From contig BPIC01000004.1 of the NCBI GenBank assembly GCA_026003895.1, positions 124,001 to 188,000 of the forward strand: a stretch of 64,000 bases of DNA. The letters run 5' to 3'. Positions 52,873 through 61,113 of the stretch are shown here, in pieces. The position numbers and the translations under genes were made by a program. The stretch comes from Dehalococcoidia bacterium (GTDB lineage: Bacteria; Chloroflexota; Dehalococcoidia; SpSt-223). Every line of letters begins with the position of its first letter. Within the stretch, counting starts at the first letter, position 1. The notes under the pieces are model-generated. The model did not search any database, was not told the origin of the DNA, and was given only the letters and a program-made list of their open reading frames with translations.

Positions 52873-53544
52873 TCAGTACTTCGAGACGTTGATCTCTTCC
52901 ATCCGGCCGGTGACGGTGTAGACGACCCGCTCGCAGATATTGGTGACGCGGTCGGCGATGCGTTCGAGGTTGTGAGCGGCCCAGAGGAGGTAGGTCGCAA
53001 TTGTGATGGTGCGCGGGTTTTCGATCATAATCGTCAGCAGCTCGCGATAGACTTGGTCGTAGAGGGCGTCGACGAGGTCGTCCTCTTGCGCCACGGCCTT
53101 AGCACCTTCAGCGTCACGGTTGACGAACGCATCAAGCGAGCGGCGGAGCATGCTGCGCGAGACGTCGCACATCCGCGGAATGTCGATCAGCGGTTTGGGG
53201 AGCGGGTTATCGCCAATCATCAAACTGATTTTGGCAATGCCTTCGGCGTGGTCGGCCATCCGCTCGAGGTCGGTGATAATGCTGGCAATCGCGTAAAGAA
53301 AGCGCAAATCGGAGGCGGTGGGCTGCTGGGTCGCAATGATCATGATCGACCGCTGCTCGATCTCCCAGCGCTTGCGGTCGATGAGGTTGTCTTCGTCGAT
53401 CACGCGATTGCTCGCCTCGAGGTCGCGGCGTTTCAGGGCATCGACAGCGGAGGCAATCGCCGAGTCCACCATGCTTCCCAAGACCAGCGTATCGTCTTGG
53501 AGCTCGCGAAGCTGCTGCTCAAAATGCGTGCGGATGCTTGCCAT
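52873..53544 (-). CDS. phoU: Phosphate-signalling protein PhoU
   Basis: 223-residue two-domain PhoU protein: two tandem three-helix bundles, each with the metal-binding E/DxxxD pattern (DEDNLIDRKRWEIE and AQEDDLVDALYDQV) and the ERMADHAEGIA and ERIADRVTNICE motifs that end each repeat. PhoU mediates signalling from the Pst transporter to the PhoR/PhoB kinase-regulator pair; this pair is not found here except perhaps at 11528-13645. ATG 53544 with GAGGAAGTG in front; a GTG one codon earlier is possible. Last gene of the pst operon. Confidence 0.93.
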   Translation of the reverse strand: MASIRTHFEQQLRELQDDTLVLGSMVDSAIASAVDALKRRDLEASNRVIDEDNLIDRKRWEIEQRSIMIIATQQPTASDLRFLYAIASIITDLERMADHAEGIAKISLMIGDNPLPKPLIDIPRMCDVSRSMLRRSLDAFVNRDAEGAKAVAQEDDLVDALYDQVYRELLTIMIENPRTITIATYLLWAAHNLERIADRVTNICERVVYTVTGRMEEINVSKY

Positions 53545-53557
53545 CACTTCCTCTTCC

Positions 53558-53583
53558 CGGGCGCTGCCCCGTCACAGCGCCCG
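53558..53583 (-). other. Strong hairpin in the pstB-phoU intergenic leader
   Basis: A 9-bp inverted repeat (CGGGCGCTG with CAGCGCCCG, 8-nt loop) lies just upstream of the phoU ribosome-binding site. There is no T-run on either strand, so it is not a classical terminator. It may slow or block readthrough, stabilise mRNA or hide the phoU start. A separate 10-bp palindrome ACAAATTTGT lies at 53632-53641. Confidence 0.55.
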
Positions 53584-53642
53584 TGCGCCGGAGATCGAGT
53601 CCTCCAGCCTATCATGACTCGTCGATTACCAACAAATTTGTG

Positions 53643-54494
53643 CTAGCCGAATCGACCGGTGATGTAGTCCTCGGTCCGCTTCGACTTCGGATTGGTGAAC
53701 ACTTCCGAGGTCGGCCCATACTCGACGAGCATTCCGGTCGTCACATCGTCACTCAACATAAAAGCGACATTGTCCGCGACTCGGGATGCTTGCTGCATGT
53801 TGTGGGTGACGACGAGAATGGTGTATTGCTTCGCGAGGTCGCGCATCAGCTCCTCGATGCGCAGGGTCGAGATGGGGTCGAGCGCGGAGCATGGCTCGTC
53901 CATCAGGATCACTTCTGGGGCGACCGCAATGGCGCGCGCGATGCAGAGTCGCTGTTGTTGGCCGCCCGAAAGCGCGAGCCCGCTCTTGTTCAGGTCGTCC
54001 TTGACTTCATCCCAGAGCGCTGCCCGACGGAGGCATTCCTCGACGAGCTGATCATAATCACCCTTGTAACCGTTGATCTTAGCTCCGAACAGGATGTTCT
54101 CCCGAATCGATCGAGGAAATGGGTTCGGCTTTTGAAACACCATGCCGATGCGGCGCCGAACTTCGACCGGGTCAACGCCCTTTGCATAGATATCGTTGCC
54201 ATCGATCAGGATATTCCCTTCGGTCCGAACGCCTTTGATCAAGTCGTTCATCCGATTGATGGCGCGCAGGAGCGTGCTCTTACCACAACCGGAAGGGCCG
54301 ATCAACGCGGTGATTTGATTCCGAGGGAAGTCGATCGTGACGTTTGTCAACGCACGTTTTTTCGAATACCACAGGCTGAAGTTCCGAACAGAAATTACCG
54401 TGTCGGCTTCTGCCATCGAGTGGTAGTAGGTTGATGGTGAGTGGTGAGCGCTCGTGCTCTTCAGCAATGTCGCGGTGCTATCTTGTACAGTCAT
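53643..54494 (-). CDS. pstB: Phosphate ABC transporter ATP-binding protein
   Basis: 283-residue ATPase. Walker [11 protein letters not shown]-loop [14 protein letters not shown], signature LSGGQQQR, Walker [14 protein letters not shown] and switch His in [14 protein letters not shown] are all present, and the phrase [14 protein letters not shown] is typical of PstB. ATG 54494 with AAGGGG 6 nt upstream; an alternative ATG at 54416 would remove a 26-residue N-terminal extension that many PstB proteins lack. Adjacent to pstA with 13 nt between. Confidence 0.95.
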   Translation of the reverse strand: MTVQDSTATLLKSTSAHHSPSTYYHSMAEADTVISVRNFSLWYSKKRALTNVTIDFPRNQITALIGPSGCGKSTLLRAINRMNDLIKGVRTEGNILIDGNDIYAKGVDPVEVRRRIGMVFQKPNPFPRSIRENILFGAKINGYKGDYDQLVEECLRRAALWDEVKDDLNKSGLALSGGQQQRLCIARAIAVAPEVILMDEPCSALDPISTLRIEELMRDLAKQYTILVVTHNMQQASRVADNVAFMLSDDVTTGMLVEYGPTSEVFTNPKSKRTEDYITGRFG

Positions 54495-54507
54495 GAGGAG
54501 CCCCTTG

Positions 54508-55401
54508 CTAAAACTGAGTGCGGAATCGCCAGCGAAGGAAAATTGCCAGCGAGTTGAGGATGAGAAGCACGACCAACAAGACGATGATGCCAGCAGCGGC
54601 TACGTCGTGGAATGCCTCCTGAGGCCGCGACGTCCAGTTGAAGATTTGAATAGGAAGGACGGTGAAGAGGTCGAGTGGGCTATTTGGGGTAAATGGTACG
54701 AACGTCAGCGCCCCGATGGCGATGAGTGGCGCCGATTCTCCAATGGCGCGGGCAGCCGCCAAGATGTTGCCGGTCATGATGCCAGACACCGCATAGGGTA
54801 ACACATGGTGGCGGATCGTCTGCCACTTGGTGGCGCCGAGCGCGAGCGAGGCGTCGCGGATGCTTGGTGGTACCGAGCGGAGCGCTTCACGCGAGGCAAC
54901 GATGATGATCGGCAGAATGACAAGCGCCATCGTTAGTGCGCCGGCGAGCACGCTTCGGTTGAGTCCCATGACGCGCACAAAGACCTGGAGACCCAGCAAT
55001 CCATAGATGATTGACGGTACACTCGCGAGATTGGAGATGTTGATTTGGACGGCGTTCGCGAACCAACTGTCTCCTGCGTATTCCTCGAGGTAGATGGCGG
55101 CCATGATGCCAAGAGGCAAGGCGAAGAGGATCGTGAACCCCATCATGTAGACCGTGCCGGCGAGAGCGGCCAACACGCCGGCGCGTGAGGGAAATCGCGA
55201 GTCGAATCCGGTGAGGAACTCCCACGTCAGGTAGGGCAGACCACGGTGAACGACGTCATAGAGGAGAAGCAAGAGGATGAACAGGGCGAAGAGAATGCTG
55301 AGCAGGCCAAGCGCGATGAAGACCCACCCCACGGCCTTGCGGCGTGGCAGGTCGACTGAGAACTCGGCCGCTTGCTGAGCGGGAATCTGCCCGACAACCA
55401 T
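54508..55401 (-). CDS. pstA: Phosphate ABC transporter permease PstA
   Basis: 297-residue membrane permease with six helices and the conserved EAA-type loop [36 protein letters not shown], which touches PstB. Forms the inner-membrane channel with PstC. Its ATG (CAT at 55399-55401) directly follows the pstC stop on the minus strand. Confidence 0.94.
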   Translation of the reverse strand: MVVGQIPAQQAAEFSVDLPRRKAVGWVFIALGLLSILFALFILLLLLYDVVHRGLPYLTWEFLTGFDSRFPSRAGVLAALAGTVYMMGFTILFALPLGIMAAIYLEEYAGDSWFANAVQINISNLASVPSIIYGLLGLQVFVRVMGLNRSVLAGALTMALVILPIIIVASREALRSVPPSIRDASLALGATKWQTIRHHVLPYAVSGIMTGNILAAARAIGESAPLIAIGALTFVPFTPNSPLDLFTVLPIQIFNWTSRPQEAFHDVAAAGIIVLLVVLLILNSLAIFLRWRFRTQF

Positions 55402-56358
55402 TTAGTCGTACTCCTCCCGGAAGCGCCGGACGAACCAGAAGCTGGCAATGTTCATCAGGAACGTCAGGACGAACAAGGTCGCGCCCACGGCAAACAGCGT
55501 GAAGTACTCGAGCGACCCGTAGGGCGTGTCACCGAGGCTGACTTGAACAATGTAGGCGGTCATGGTGGCGATGGGCACGAACGGGTTGAAGGTAAAGGTT
55601 GGGTTTTGACCCGCGGCGATGGCGACGATCATCGTTTCTCCCACTGCTCGGGAAAGCGCCAAGATAAAGGACGCCACGATCCCCGAGAGGGCAGCCGGGA
55701 CGACGACGCGCCAAGCGACCTCAAAACGCGTCGCGCCGAGCCCGTAAGCGCCTTCACGCAGCGCTTGTGGAACCGCCGACAGCGCATCTTCGCTCAGTGA
55801 AGAAACGAGCGGAATGATCATGATTCCCATCACGAAGCCAGCGCTTAAGGCATTGAAGGTGCTGACTTCAATGCCAAAGTTCAAAAACCAATCCTGAATG
55901 ATGGGGGTAATGAACGTGAGGGCGAAGAAGCCGTAGACGACGGTTGGGATGCCGGCAAGCACCTCGAGCGTGGGCTTGAGGACGTCCCGAACGCGCGGCG
56001 CCGCAAACTCGCTGAGAAAGATCGCGATGATCAGGCCCAACGGCAGCGAGACCACGAGGGCAATGAGCGACGTTAGCACTGTCGCTGAGACGAGCGCCCA
56101 AATGCCGAAGCGCTTATCAGCGAACAGCGGGGTCCAGACGGTGTCGAACAAGAACTCGCTCAGCGGCACGCGCAGGAAGAACTGAAAGGCGTCGGTGCCA
56201 ATCGCAATGACGATCCCGATCGTGACGAGAATGGCGAGACCTGCCGCCGCAGCGAGCACCGTGTGCACGCCGTTCTCGATGAACACTCGTTTCGGATTGC
56301 CGCGCAGGGAGGTGCGCGGCGGATAGAGATCGGGCCGAAAGACCGCGGAATTCTGCAT
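55402..56358 (-). CDS. pstC: Phosphate ABC transporter permease PstC
   Basis: 318-residue permease with about six helices and the EAA loop [36 protein letters not shown], partner of PstA. ATG 56358 has GAGGAGAGCGACG in front (minus strand). Its stop codon is immediately followed by the pstA start. Confidence 0.94.
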   Translation of the reverse strand: MQNSAVFRPDLYPPRTSLRGNPKRVFIENGVHTVLAAAAGLAILVTIGIVIAIGTDAFQFFLRVPLSEFLFDTVWTPLFADKRFGIWALVSATVLTSLIALVVSLPLGLIIAIFLSEFAAPRVRDVLKPTLEVLAGIPTVVYGFFALTFITPIIQDWFLNFGIEVSTFNALSAGFVMGIMIIPLVSSLSEDALSAVPQALREGAYGLGATRFEVAWRVVVPAALSGIVASFILALSRAVGETMIVAIAAGQNPTFTFNPFVPIATMTAYIVQVSLGDTPYGSLEYFTLFAVGATLFVLTFLMNIASFWFVRRFREEYD

Positions 56359-56384
56359 CGTCGCTCTCCTCGTGTAGGACGGAG

Positions 56385-56417
56385 AAAAGGCGGAGGAAGT
56401 ATGCCTCTTCCTCCGCC
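56385..56417 (-). terminator. Attenuator/terminator between pstS and pstC
   Basis: On the minus strand, an 11-bp perfect stem (GGCGGAGGAAG, 7-nt loop, CTTCCTCCGCC) is followed by TTTTCTCC, so it is a good intrinsic terminator. It lies 27 nt after the pstS stop and before the pstC start. Partial readthrough would give more PstS than permease, which fits the higher need for binding protein. Confidence 0.75.
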
Positions 56418-56444
56418 CGATGCGGAAGCCCCTGCTGGAGAACC

Positions 56445-57578
56445 TTAGCGAAGATAGCGATCGAGGGTCGCGCCGACTTCCTGACCGTTCGGGAACAGGG
56501 TGCCAGTAACCTGATTCTGGAACCGCCGCTGCGCCGCGGCGTAGATGTTATCTTCCAGCGGGATGTAGCCGATCTCGGGAGTGGGGATGAGCGGCGTGAA
56601 CGACTTGCTCAGGTAGAAGTTCACGAACCCCTGCACCTCAGGCCGAGAGGCATCCTGCTTCCGGACGTAGATGAAGATCGGGCGCGAGAGCGGCTGATAG
56701 GTCCCGTTCTTGATCGTCTGCTCGGACGGCTCGACGCAGTTGCCGTTGCCCTTGTCGTCGATCGCCACCAGCTTCAGCTTGCCCGGGTTCTCGATGTAAT
56801 AGGCGTAGCCGAAGTAGCCGATCGCATTCGGGTCGTTCGCGACACCTTGCACCAGCACGTTGTCATCTTCGCTCGCTTGGTAGTCGCCCCGCGATGACTT
56901 GGCCTTGCCGACGATCGCCTCGGTGAAGTAGTCGAACGTGCCCGAGTCCGATCCTGCGCCAAAGAGCTTCAGCGGACGATCGGGGAAGGAGGGCCGGATC
57001 TGGTTCCAGTTCGTGATCTTGCCCTGAGCTTCCGGCTCCCACATCTTCTTCAGCTCGGCAACCGTAAGGCACTTGACGAAGTCATTCCTCGGGCTGACCA
57101 CCACCGACAACCCGTCGAAGGCCACTGGCAGTTCGATGAACTCGATGCCATTCTTCTCGCAGATTTCGCGCTCCGAGACGAGGATCGGCCGCGACGCGTT
57201 CGAAATGGCCGTCTCGCCGGCACAGAACCGCTTGAACCCACCGCCAGTTCCCGAGACGCCGACCGTCACCCGGACGTCCCGGGCGTACTTCCGAAATTCT
57301 TCCGCCGCTGCCGCTGTGACCGGGAAGACCGTGCTCGATCCGTCAATGACGATATCGCCGCGCAGCTGCGCCAATTGGGCCGCGTTCGCCGGCGGCTGGA
57401 CCGTGACCTTGCCTTGCTGTTGCCCACTCGGCTGCTGTTGTCCGCTCGGGGTTTGCCCTTGAACGGAGGGCGCTCCGCTCCCCGTTTGCGCTGACGGTTG
57501 ACAGGCAGCGCTGAAGACGAGCGCCGCAGCCGTCAGTCCGACTGCCCCTCGCCCAAGCCATCCTTCAAGAATCGACAT
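56445..57578 (-). CDS. pstS: Phosphate-binding lipoprotein PstS
   Basis: 377-residue solute-binding protein. The lipoprotein signal ends at FSAAC, then a Gln/Ser/Gly/Pro-rich linker to about residue 70, then the type II periplasmic-binding fold with [11 protein letters not shown] (phosphate loop, Thr/Ser ligands) and [10 protein letters not shown], plus [24 protein letters not shown]. This is the surface phosphate receptor for PstCAB. ATG 57578 with AGAAGGAGA upstream. First gene of the operon, with a Pho-box-like array upstream. Confidence 0.95.
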   Translation of the reverse strand: MSILEGWLGRGAVGLTAAALVFSAACQPSAQTGSGAPSVQGQTPSGQQQPSGQQQGKVTVQPPANAAQLAQLRGDIVIDGSSTVFPVTAAAAEEFRKYARDVRVTVGVSGTGGGFKRFCAGETAISNASRPILVSEREICEKNGIEFIELPVAFDGLSVVVSPRNDFVKCLTVAELKKMWEPEAQGKITNWNQIRPSFPDRPLKLFGAGSDSGTFDYFTEAIVGKAKSSRGDYQASEDDNVLVQGVANDPNAIGYFGYAYYIENPGKLKLVAIDDKGNGNCVEPSEQTIKNGTYQPLSRPIFIYVRKQDASRPEVQGFVNFYLSKSFTPLIPTPEIGYIPLEDNIYAAAQRRFQNQVTGTLFPNGQEVGATLDRYLR

Positions 57579-57631
57579 CCAACGTCTCCTTCTGATATTG
57601 AACGCACGCTTCCAGAAGCCTAGGGGAGGGA

Positions 57632-57670
57632 GGTAAACACTGCTGAATTTCTCTGTAAACAGAATGTAAA
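57632..57670 (-). promoter_or_regulatory. Pho-box-like direct repeats upstream of pstS
   Basis: On the minus strand, TTTACA (57665-57670), TTTACA (57654-57659) and TTTACC (57632-57637) recur at steps of 11 and 22 bp, i.e. on one helical face, with a degenerate fourth slot (ATTCAG, 57643-57648). This matches the layout of PhoP/PhoB Pho boxes (TT(A/C/T)A(C/T)A direct repeats at 11-bp steps). It lies about 54 to 92 nt before the pstS start. Confidence 0.6.
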
Positions 57671-57767
57671 TAGCAGGTCCGAGGCGAAGTTCTTACACCT
57701 TTCTGGCTGAACGTGCAATTTCGACTGGCAACGAGATACGCTGAACGTAGCATACGGAGTACAGGAA

Positions 57768-58535
57768 ATGGATCTTCAGCTTGCCGGCAAGACCGGCTTG
57801 ATCACCGGCGCAAGCCGCGGCATCGGCAAGGCAATTGCGTTCGGTCTCGCCGCCGAAGGCGCACAGCTTGCCCTCGTTGCTCGTGGCGGAGAGGCACTGC
57901 GCGAGGCCGCTGAGGAAGTGGCGCGCCGAGGTGGCCGAGTCCTGCCGCTCGAGGGGGATGTTACCGTCCCGTCCGATCTTGAACGGATAGTGGCGAGCAC
58001 CGTGCGTGAGTTCGGCGGAATTGATGTCCTCGTGGCCAACGCCGGTGGGGCGCGGCATCTCCCTGCGGTTGAGGCCACCGATGCCGATTGGCAGGATGGG
58101 ATCGAGCGCAACCTGCTCCACGTCGCGCGGCTCGCGCGGCTTGCTTATCCGTATTTGCGTCGCGGGCCCGGCCGCATGATCGTCGTTGCCTCCATCTGGG
58201 GCCGCGAGGCGGGTGGCTCGGTCATCTACAACGCGGTGAAGGCGGCGGAGATCAGCCTCGCCTCGATGCTCGCTCGCGAGTGGGCGAACGATGGCATTGG
58301 GGTCGTGGCCCTCTGCCCGGGCTCAATCCTCGTTCCCGGGGGGAGCTGGGAGCGTCGGCAACGGGAGGACCCGGCCGGGATTGCCGCGTTCGTCCAACAG
58401 GAAATCCCCATGGGCCGCTTCGGCACGCCGGAGGAAGTCGCCGACGTCGCGGTGTTCTTGGCGTCGCCGCGTGCCCGCTGGGTCACCGGCACGACGGTCG
58501 TCGTCGACGGCGGCCAGAGCCGATCCAACCACTAG
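57768..58535 (+). CDS. SDR-family oxidoreductase
   Basis: 255-residue classical short-chain dehydrogenase: TGASRGIGKA (NAD(P)-binding Gly motif), NAGGARH, catalytic Ser in VASIWG, Tyr and Lys in YNAVKAAEIS, and C-terminal VTGTTVVVDGGQSR. It likely acts on a hydroxy-acyl or alcohol substrate with NADP. ATG 57768, divergent from pstS. No substrate context in the neighbourhood. Confidence 0.93.
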   Translation: MDLQLAGKTGLITGASRGIGKAIAFGLAAEGAQLALVARGGEALREAAEEVARRGGRVLPLEGDVTVPSDLERIVASTVREFGGIDVLVANAGGARHLPAVEATDADWQDGIERNLLHVARLARLAYPYLRRGPGRMIVVASIWGREAGGSVIYNAVKAAEISLASMLAREWANDGIGVVALCPGSILVPGGSWERRQREDPAGIAAFVQQEIPMGRFGTPEEVADVAVFLASPRARWVTGTTVVVDGGQSRSNH

Positions 58536-59092
58536 GGCCCCGAGTCGGGGGCAGATTCATTGCGAAAAGGGAGGCACGTCATCACGACCGCCGTTGCTGG
58601 CGCCATCGTCGTGGCGATTCAGCGGTTCACCGTCGAGAACGATGAGCGGACGGGCCAACGTGGGGTGCCCAACGACGGCCCTGACCCACTCGTCGAAGGA
58701 GGGCAACACGCTGAGGGAGCCGACAAACCAACCTATGCCGCCATTGCCAGCCGTCTGGGGCGGCAGTGGCTCGGCGTTTGATGACGAGGTTGAAGCCCGG
58801 ATCGCGAGCTCGACGGGTCGCTGCGCGAACGATCCCAACCTGAGACCAAAGTCGCTCGCACGTGGTCGTCGTCCAACCGCGACACCCGACCCTGCTCAAC
58901 ACCCTGCTCGTCTGCGGAGTGTGGATTGCCACGCTGGCCGAGCACCTCATCGAGCGAGATCGCGCGCCCTGCGGCGACTGCTCCGAAGACGGTCGCCGGG
59001 CCGCCGATGGTGAGGCGAAGTCGCCGGCGACGGTCCCCGAGCTGGTCATTCTGGTCGCGGAGGCGCCCCCAGAGCCACAGGATCGAACACTG
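58536..59092. other. Gene-free stretch of 557 nt
   Basis: No supported gene on either strand; small frames show no family match. A weak GC-rich dyad (GCCCC GAGTC GGGGGC) follows the SDR stop and may terminate that transcript. No RNA gene seen. Confidence 0.4.
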
Positions 59093-60073
59093 TCAATAGC
59101 GCGCCAGCCGGCGTAGCGCGGCGAGAATGTCCGCCGGTTGCGGGATGATGCCTCGCTCCTCTTCACCGGTGTACGGCAGGTGGCAATCGTTCGCGGCGAT
59201 GCGAACGATCGGTGCATCGAGGCTGTCGAACAGCTCCTCGGCGGCAAAGGCGGCGACCTCTGCGCCGACACCGAGCGTCCGGTTCGCTTCGTGCAGGATA
59301 GCCAGCCGGCTCGTCTTGGCGACCGAGCGGGCGATCGTCTCGGTATCGAGCGGCTTGAGCGTGCGCAGATCGACGATTTCGACGGTGATACCCTCCGCCG
59401 CAAGGAAGTCCGCCGCTTCACGGCCCCAATGCACTCCGACGCCGTAGGTGACGAGGGTCAAGGTGTCGCCCTCGCGATCGATTCGGGCTGCACCGAGCGG
59501 GATCGGCGCCGGGTCGGCGTCGACCGGTTCACGGTAGCGGCGGTAGCTTTTTTTGTGCTCGAAGAAGAGCACTGGGTCGTCGTCACGAATTGCGGCGCGC
59601 AGCAGGCCGGCAGCATCGCGTGGCGTGCTTGGCAGGACAACCTTTAGACCAGGCACGTGGCAAAAGAGCGCTTCGACACTTTGGCTGTGATATAGCCCGC
59701 CAAAGACGCCCGCGCCGCAGGGGGCGCGGAAGACAACGGGGCAGCCCCATTCGCCGACGCTTCGCCAACGGATAGTCGCCGCTTCATTCACAAGCTGGTC
59801 GTAGCCAGGATGGATATAGTCGGCAAATTGAAACTCGGCGACGGGCCGCAATCCGGCGAAGGCTGCGCCGATGGCCATGCCGGCGATCGCAATCTCGGCG
59901 ACGGGGGTATCCAGCACCCGCAGGGGGCCGAATTCCTCCAAGAAGCCGGCGGTGACGCCGAAGACGCCGCCCTTGCGGGCGACATCTTCGCCCAGCACCA
60001 CTACCGAGTCGTCCTCGCGCATCTCGGCGCGCAGCGTCTCGCGAATTGCCTCCAGCATCGTCCATTCAGGCAT
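59093..60073 (-). CDS. 2-oxoacid dehydrogenase E1 component, beta subunit
   Basis: 326-residue transketolase-like subunit. MLEAIRETLRAEMREDDSVVVLGEDVARKGGVFGVT contains the E1 beta GED motif, then the pyrimidine-side motif, HSQSVEALFCHVPGLKVVLPSTPRDAAGLL, and the C-terminal transketolase domain with ILHEANRTLGVGAEVAAF. With the alpha subunit it decarboxylates pyruvate or a branched-chain 2-oxoacid with ThDP and passes the acyl group to an E2 lipoyl protein. ATG 60073 is separated by 0 nt from the E1 alpha stop (60074). Confidence 0.92.
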   Translation of the reverse strand: MPEWTMLEAIRETLRAEMREDDSVVVLGEDVARKGGVFGVTAGFLEEFGPLRVLDTPVAEIAIAGMAIGAAFAGLRPVAEFQFADYIHPGYDQLVNEAATIRWRSVGEWGCPVVFRAPCGAGVFGGLYHSQSVEALFCHVPGLKVVLPSTPRDAAGLLRAAIRDDDPVLFFEHKKSYRRYREPVDADPAPIPLGAARIDREGDTLTLVTYGVGVHWGREAADFLAAEGITVEIVDLRTLKPLDTETIARSVAKTSRLAILHEANRTLGVGAEVAAFAAEELFDSLDAPIVRIAANDCHLPYTGEEERGIIPQPADILAALRRLARY

Positions 60074-61093
60074 CTAGCGCGGCTCCTGGTAGAGCCAGCG
60101 GCGTGCCCGCTCGGCAGTCGGTGGTGGAAGGGCGTCGGCGCGGTCCTGATCGGCGAGCAGGCTGGCGCGAAACTCGTCGGTCCAGCGTTCCGGCTCATCG
60201 GGGGCGATCAGGCCGGCGGCAAGCAGCCGGTCACGGAAGGCGGGCAGTGGGTCGCGCGCGGCGAGCGCGGCGCGCTCGTCGTCGCTCCGGTAGGCGTCGC
60301 TGTCGTCGGAGGAGTGTGGGGTCAGTCGGAGACAGGTCGCTTCGATGAGCGTCGGTCCGTCGCCGCGCCGGGCGCGGCGCAATGCTTCGTCGGTGGCCTG
60401 ATAGACGGCGAGGGGGTCCAACCCGTCGACGAGCACGCCCGGCATGCCGTAGCCGGCGGCGCGCGCTGCCACACTGCCGCCTGCCACCTGCTCCGCCAGC
60501 GGGACGCTGATCGCCCACCCGTTGTTTTCGCAGAAGAAAACGACGGGCAGCCGATGCAATCCGGCGACGTTCAAGGCTTCGTGGAACTCGCCCTTGCTTG
60601 TCGCTCCTTCGCCGAAGTAGCAGAGCGTTGCCACCGGCTCGCCGCGCAGGTGCGTCGCCCAGGCCGTTCCGACCGCGTGAGGGATTTGGGTGGCGACCGA
60701 GCTGGACACCGTTGGCGTCCGCAGCCGCCGGCTCGAAAAGTGGTTCGGCAGTTGGCGGGCGCCGCTGATTGGGTCGGCTGCTTTGCCAAGGACACCGAGG
60801 AAGATCTCGTAGGGTGTGAAGCCGAGCGCGATCGCGGCGCCGAGCGACCGGTAGTAGGTATAGACCCAGTCGCTGCCGGCGTGGACGGCGAGAGCGCTGG
60901 CGCACTGGGCGGCTTCGTGACCGCGGCCGGTCAGCACGAAGTGGGCTTTGCCTTGCCGCACAACGATCCAGAGCCGCTCGTCGAGCAGCCGCGTGAGGAG
61001 CATCAGCCGATAGAGCCGGCGAACGCCGTCCGCGCCCAGCGAGGCCGGCACGTCGGTCAAGGGCGTGGCCACGACCGGATGGTATCGGTGCAT
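60074..61093 (-). CDS. 2-oxoacid dehydrogenase E1 component, alpha subunit
   Basis: 339-residue E1 alpha subunit of the branched-chain type. The ThDP motif reads GEGATSKGEFHEALNVAGLHRLPVVFFCENN (GDG/E...NN), preceded by GRGHEAAQ and YYRSLGAAIALG. The heterodimer forms the first step of pyruvate or branched-chain 2-oxoacid oxidation. No E2 or E3 genes are adjacent on either side: upstream is the glucan phosphorylase, downstream the SDR. The complex must then use E2/E3 encoded elsewhere. Confidence 0.92.
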   Translation of the reverse strand: MHRYHPVVATPLTDVPASLGADGVRRLYRLMLLTRLLDERLWIVVRQGKAHFVLTGRGHEAAQCASALAVHAGSDWVYTYYRSLGAAIALGFTPYEIFLGVLGKAADPISGARQLPNHFSSRRLRTPTVSSSVATQIPHAVGTAWATHLRGEPVATLCYFGEGATSKGEFHEALNVAGLHRLPVVFFCENNGWAISVPLAEQVAGGSVAARAAGYGMPGVLVDGLDPLAVYQATDEALRRARRGDGPTLIEATCLRLTPHSSDDSDAYRSDDERAALAARDPLPAFRDRLLAAGLIAPDEPERWTDEFRASLLADQDRADALPPPTAERARRWLYQEPR

Positions 61094-61113
61094 CGCTGTG
61101 CCGTCAACGGCGA

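Noticed and set aside
58557-58838. Minus-strand frame with a loosely MoaD-like ending
   Set aside because: Only a vague likeness (VLDGEPLNRH region); no terminal Gly-Gly, no RBS; would need a molybdopterin context that is not adjacent.
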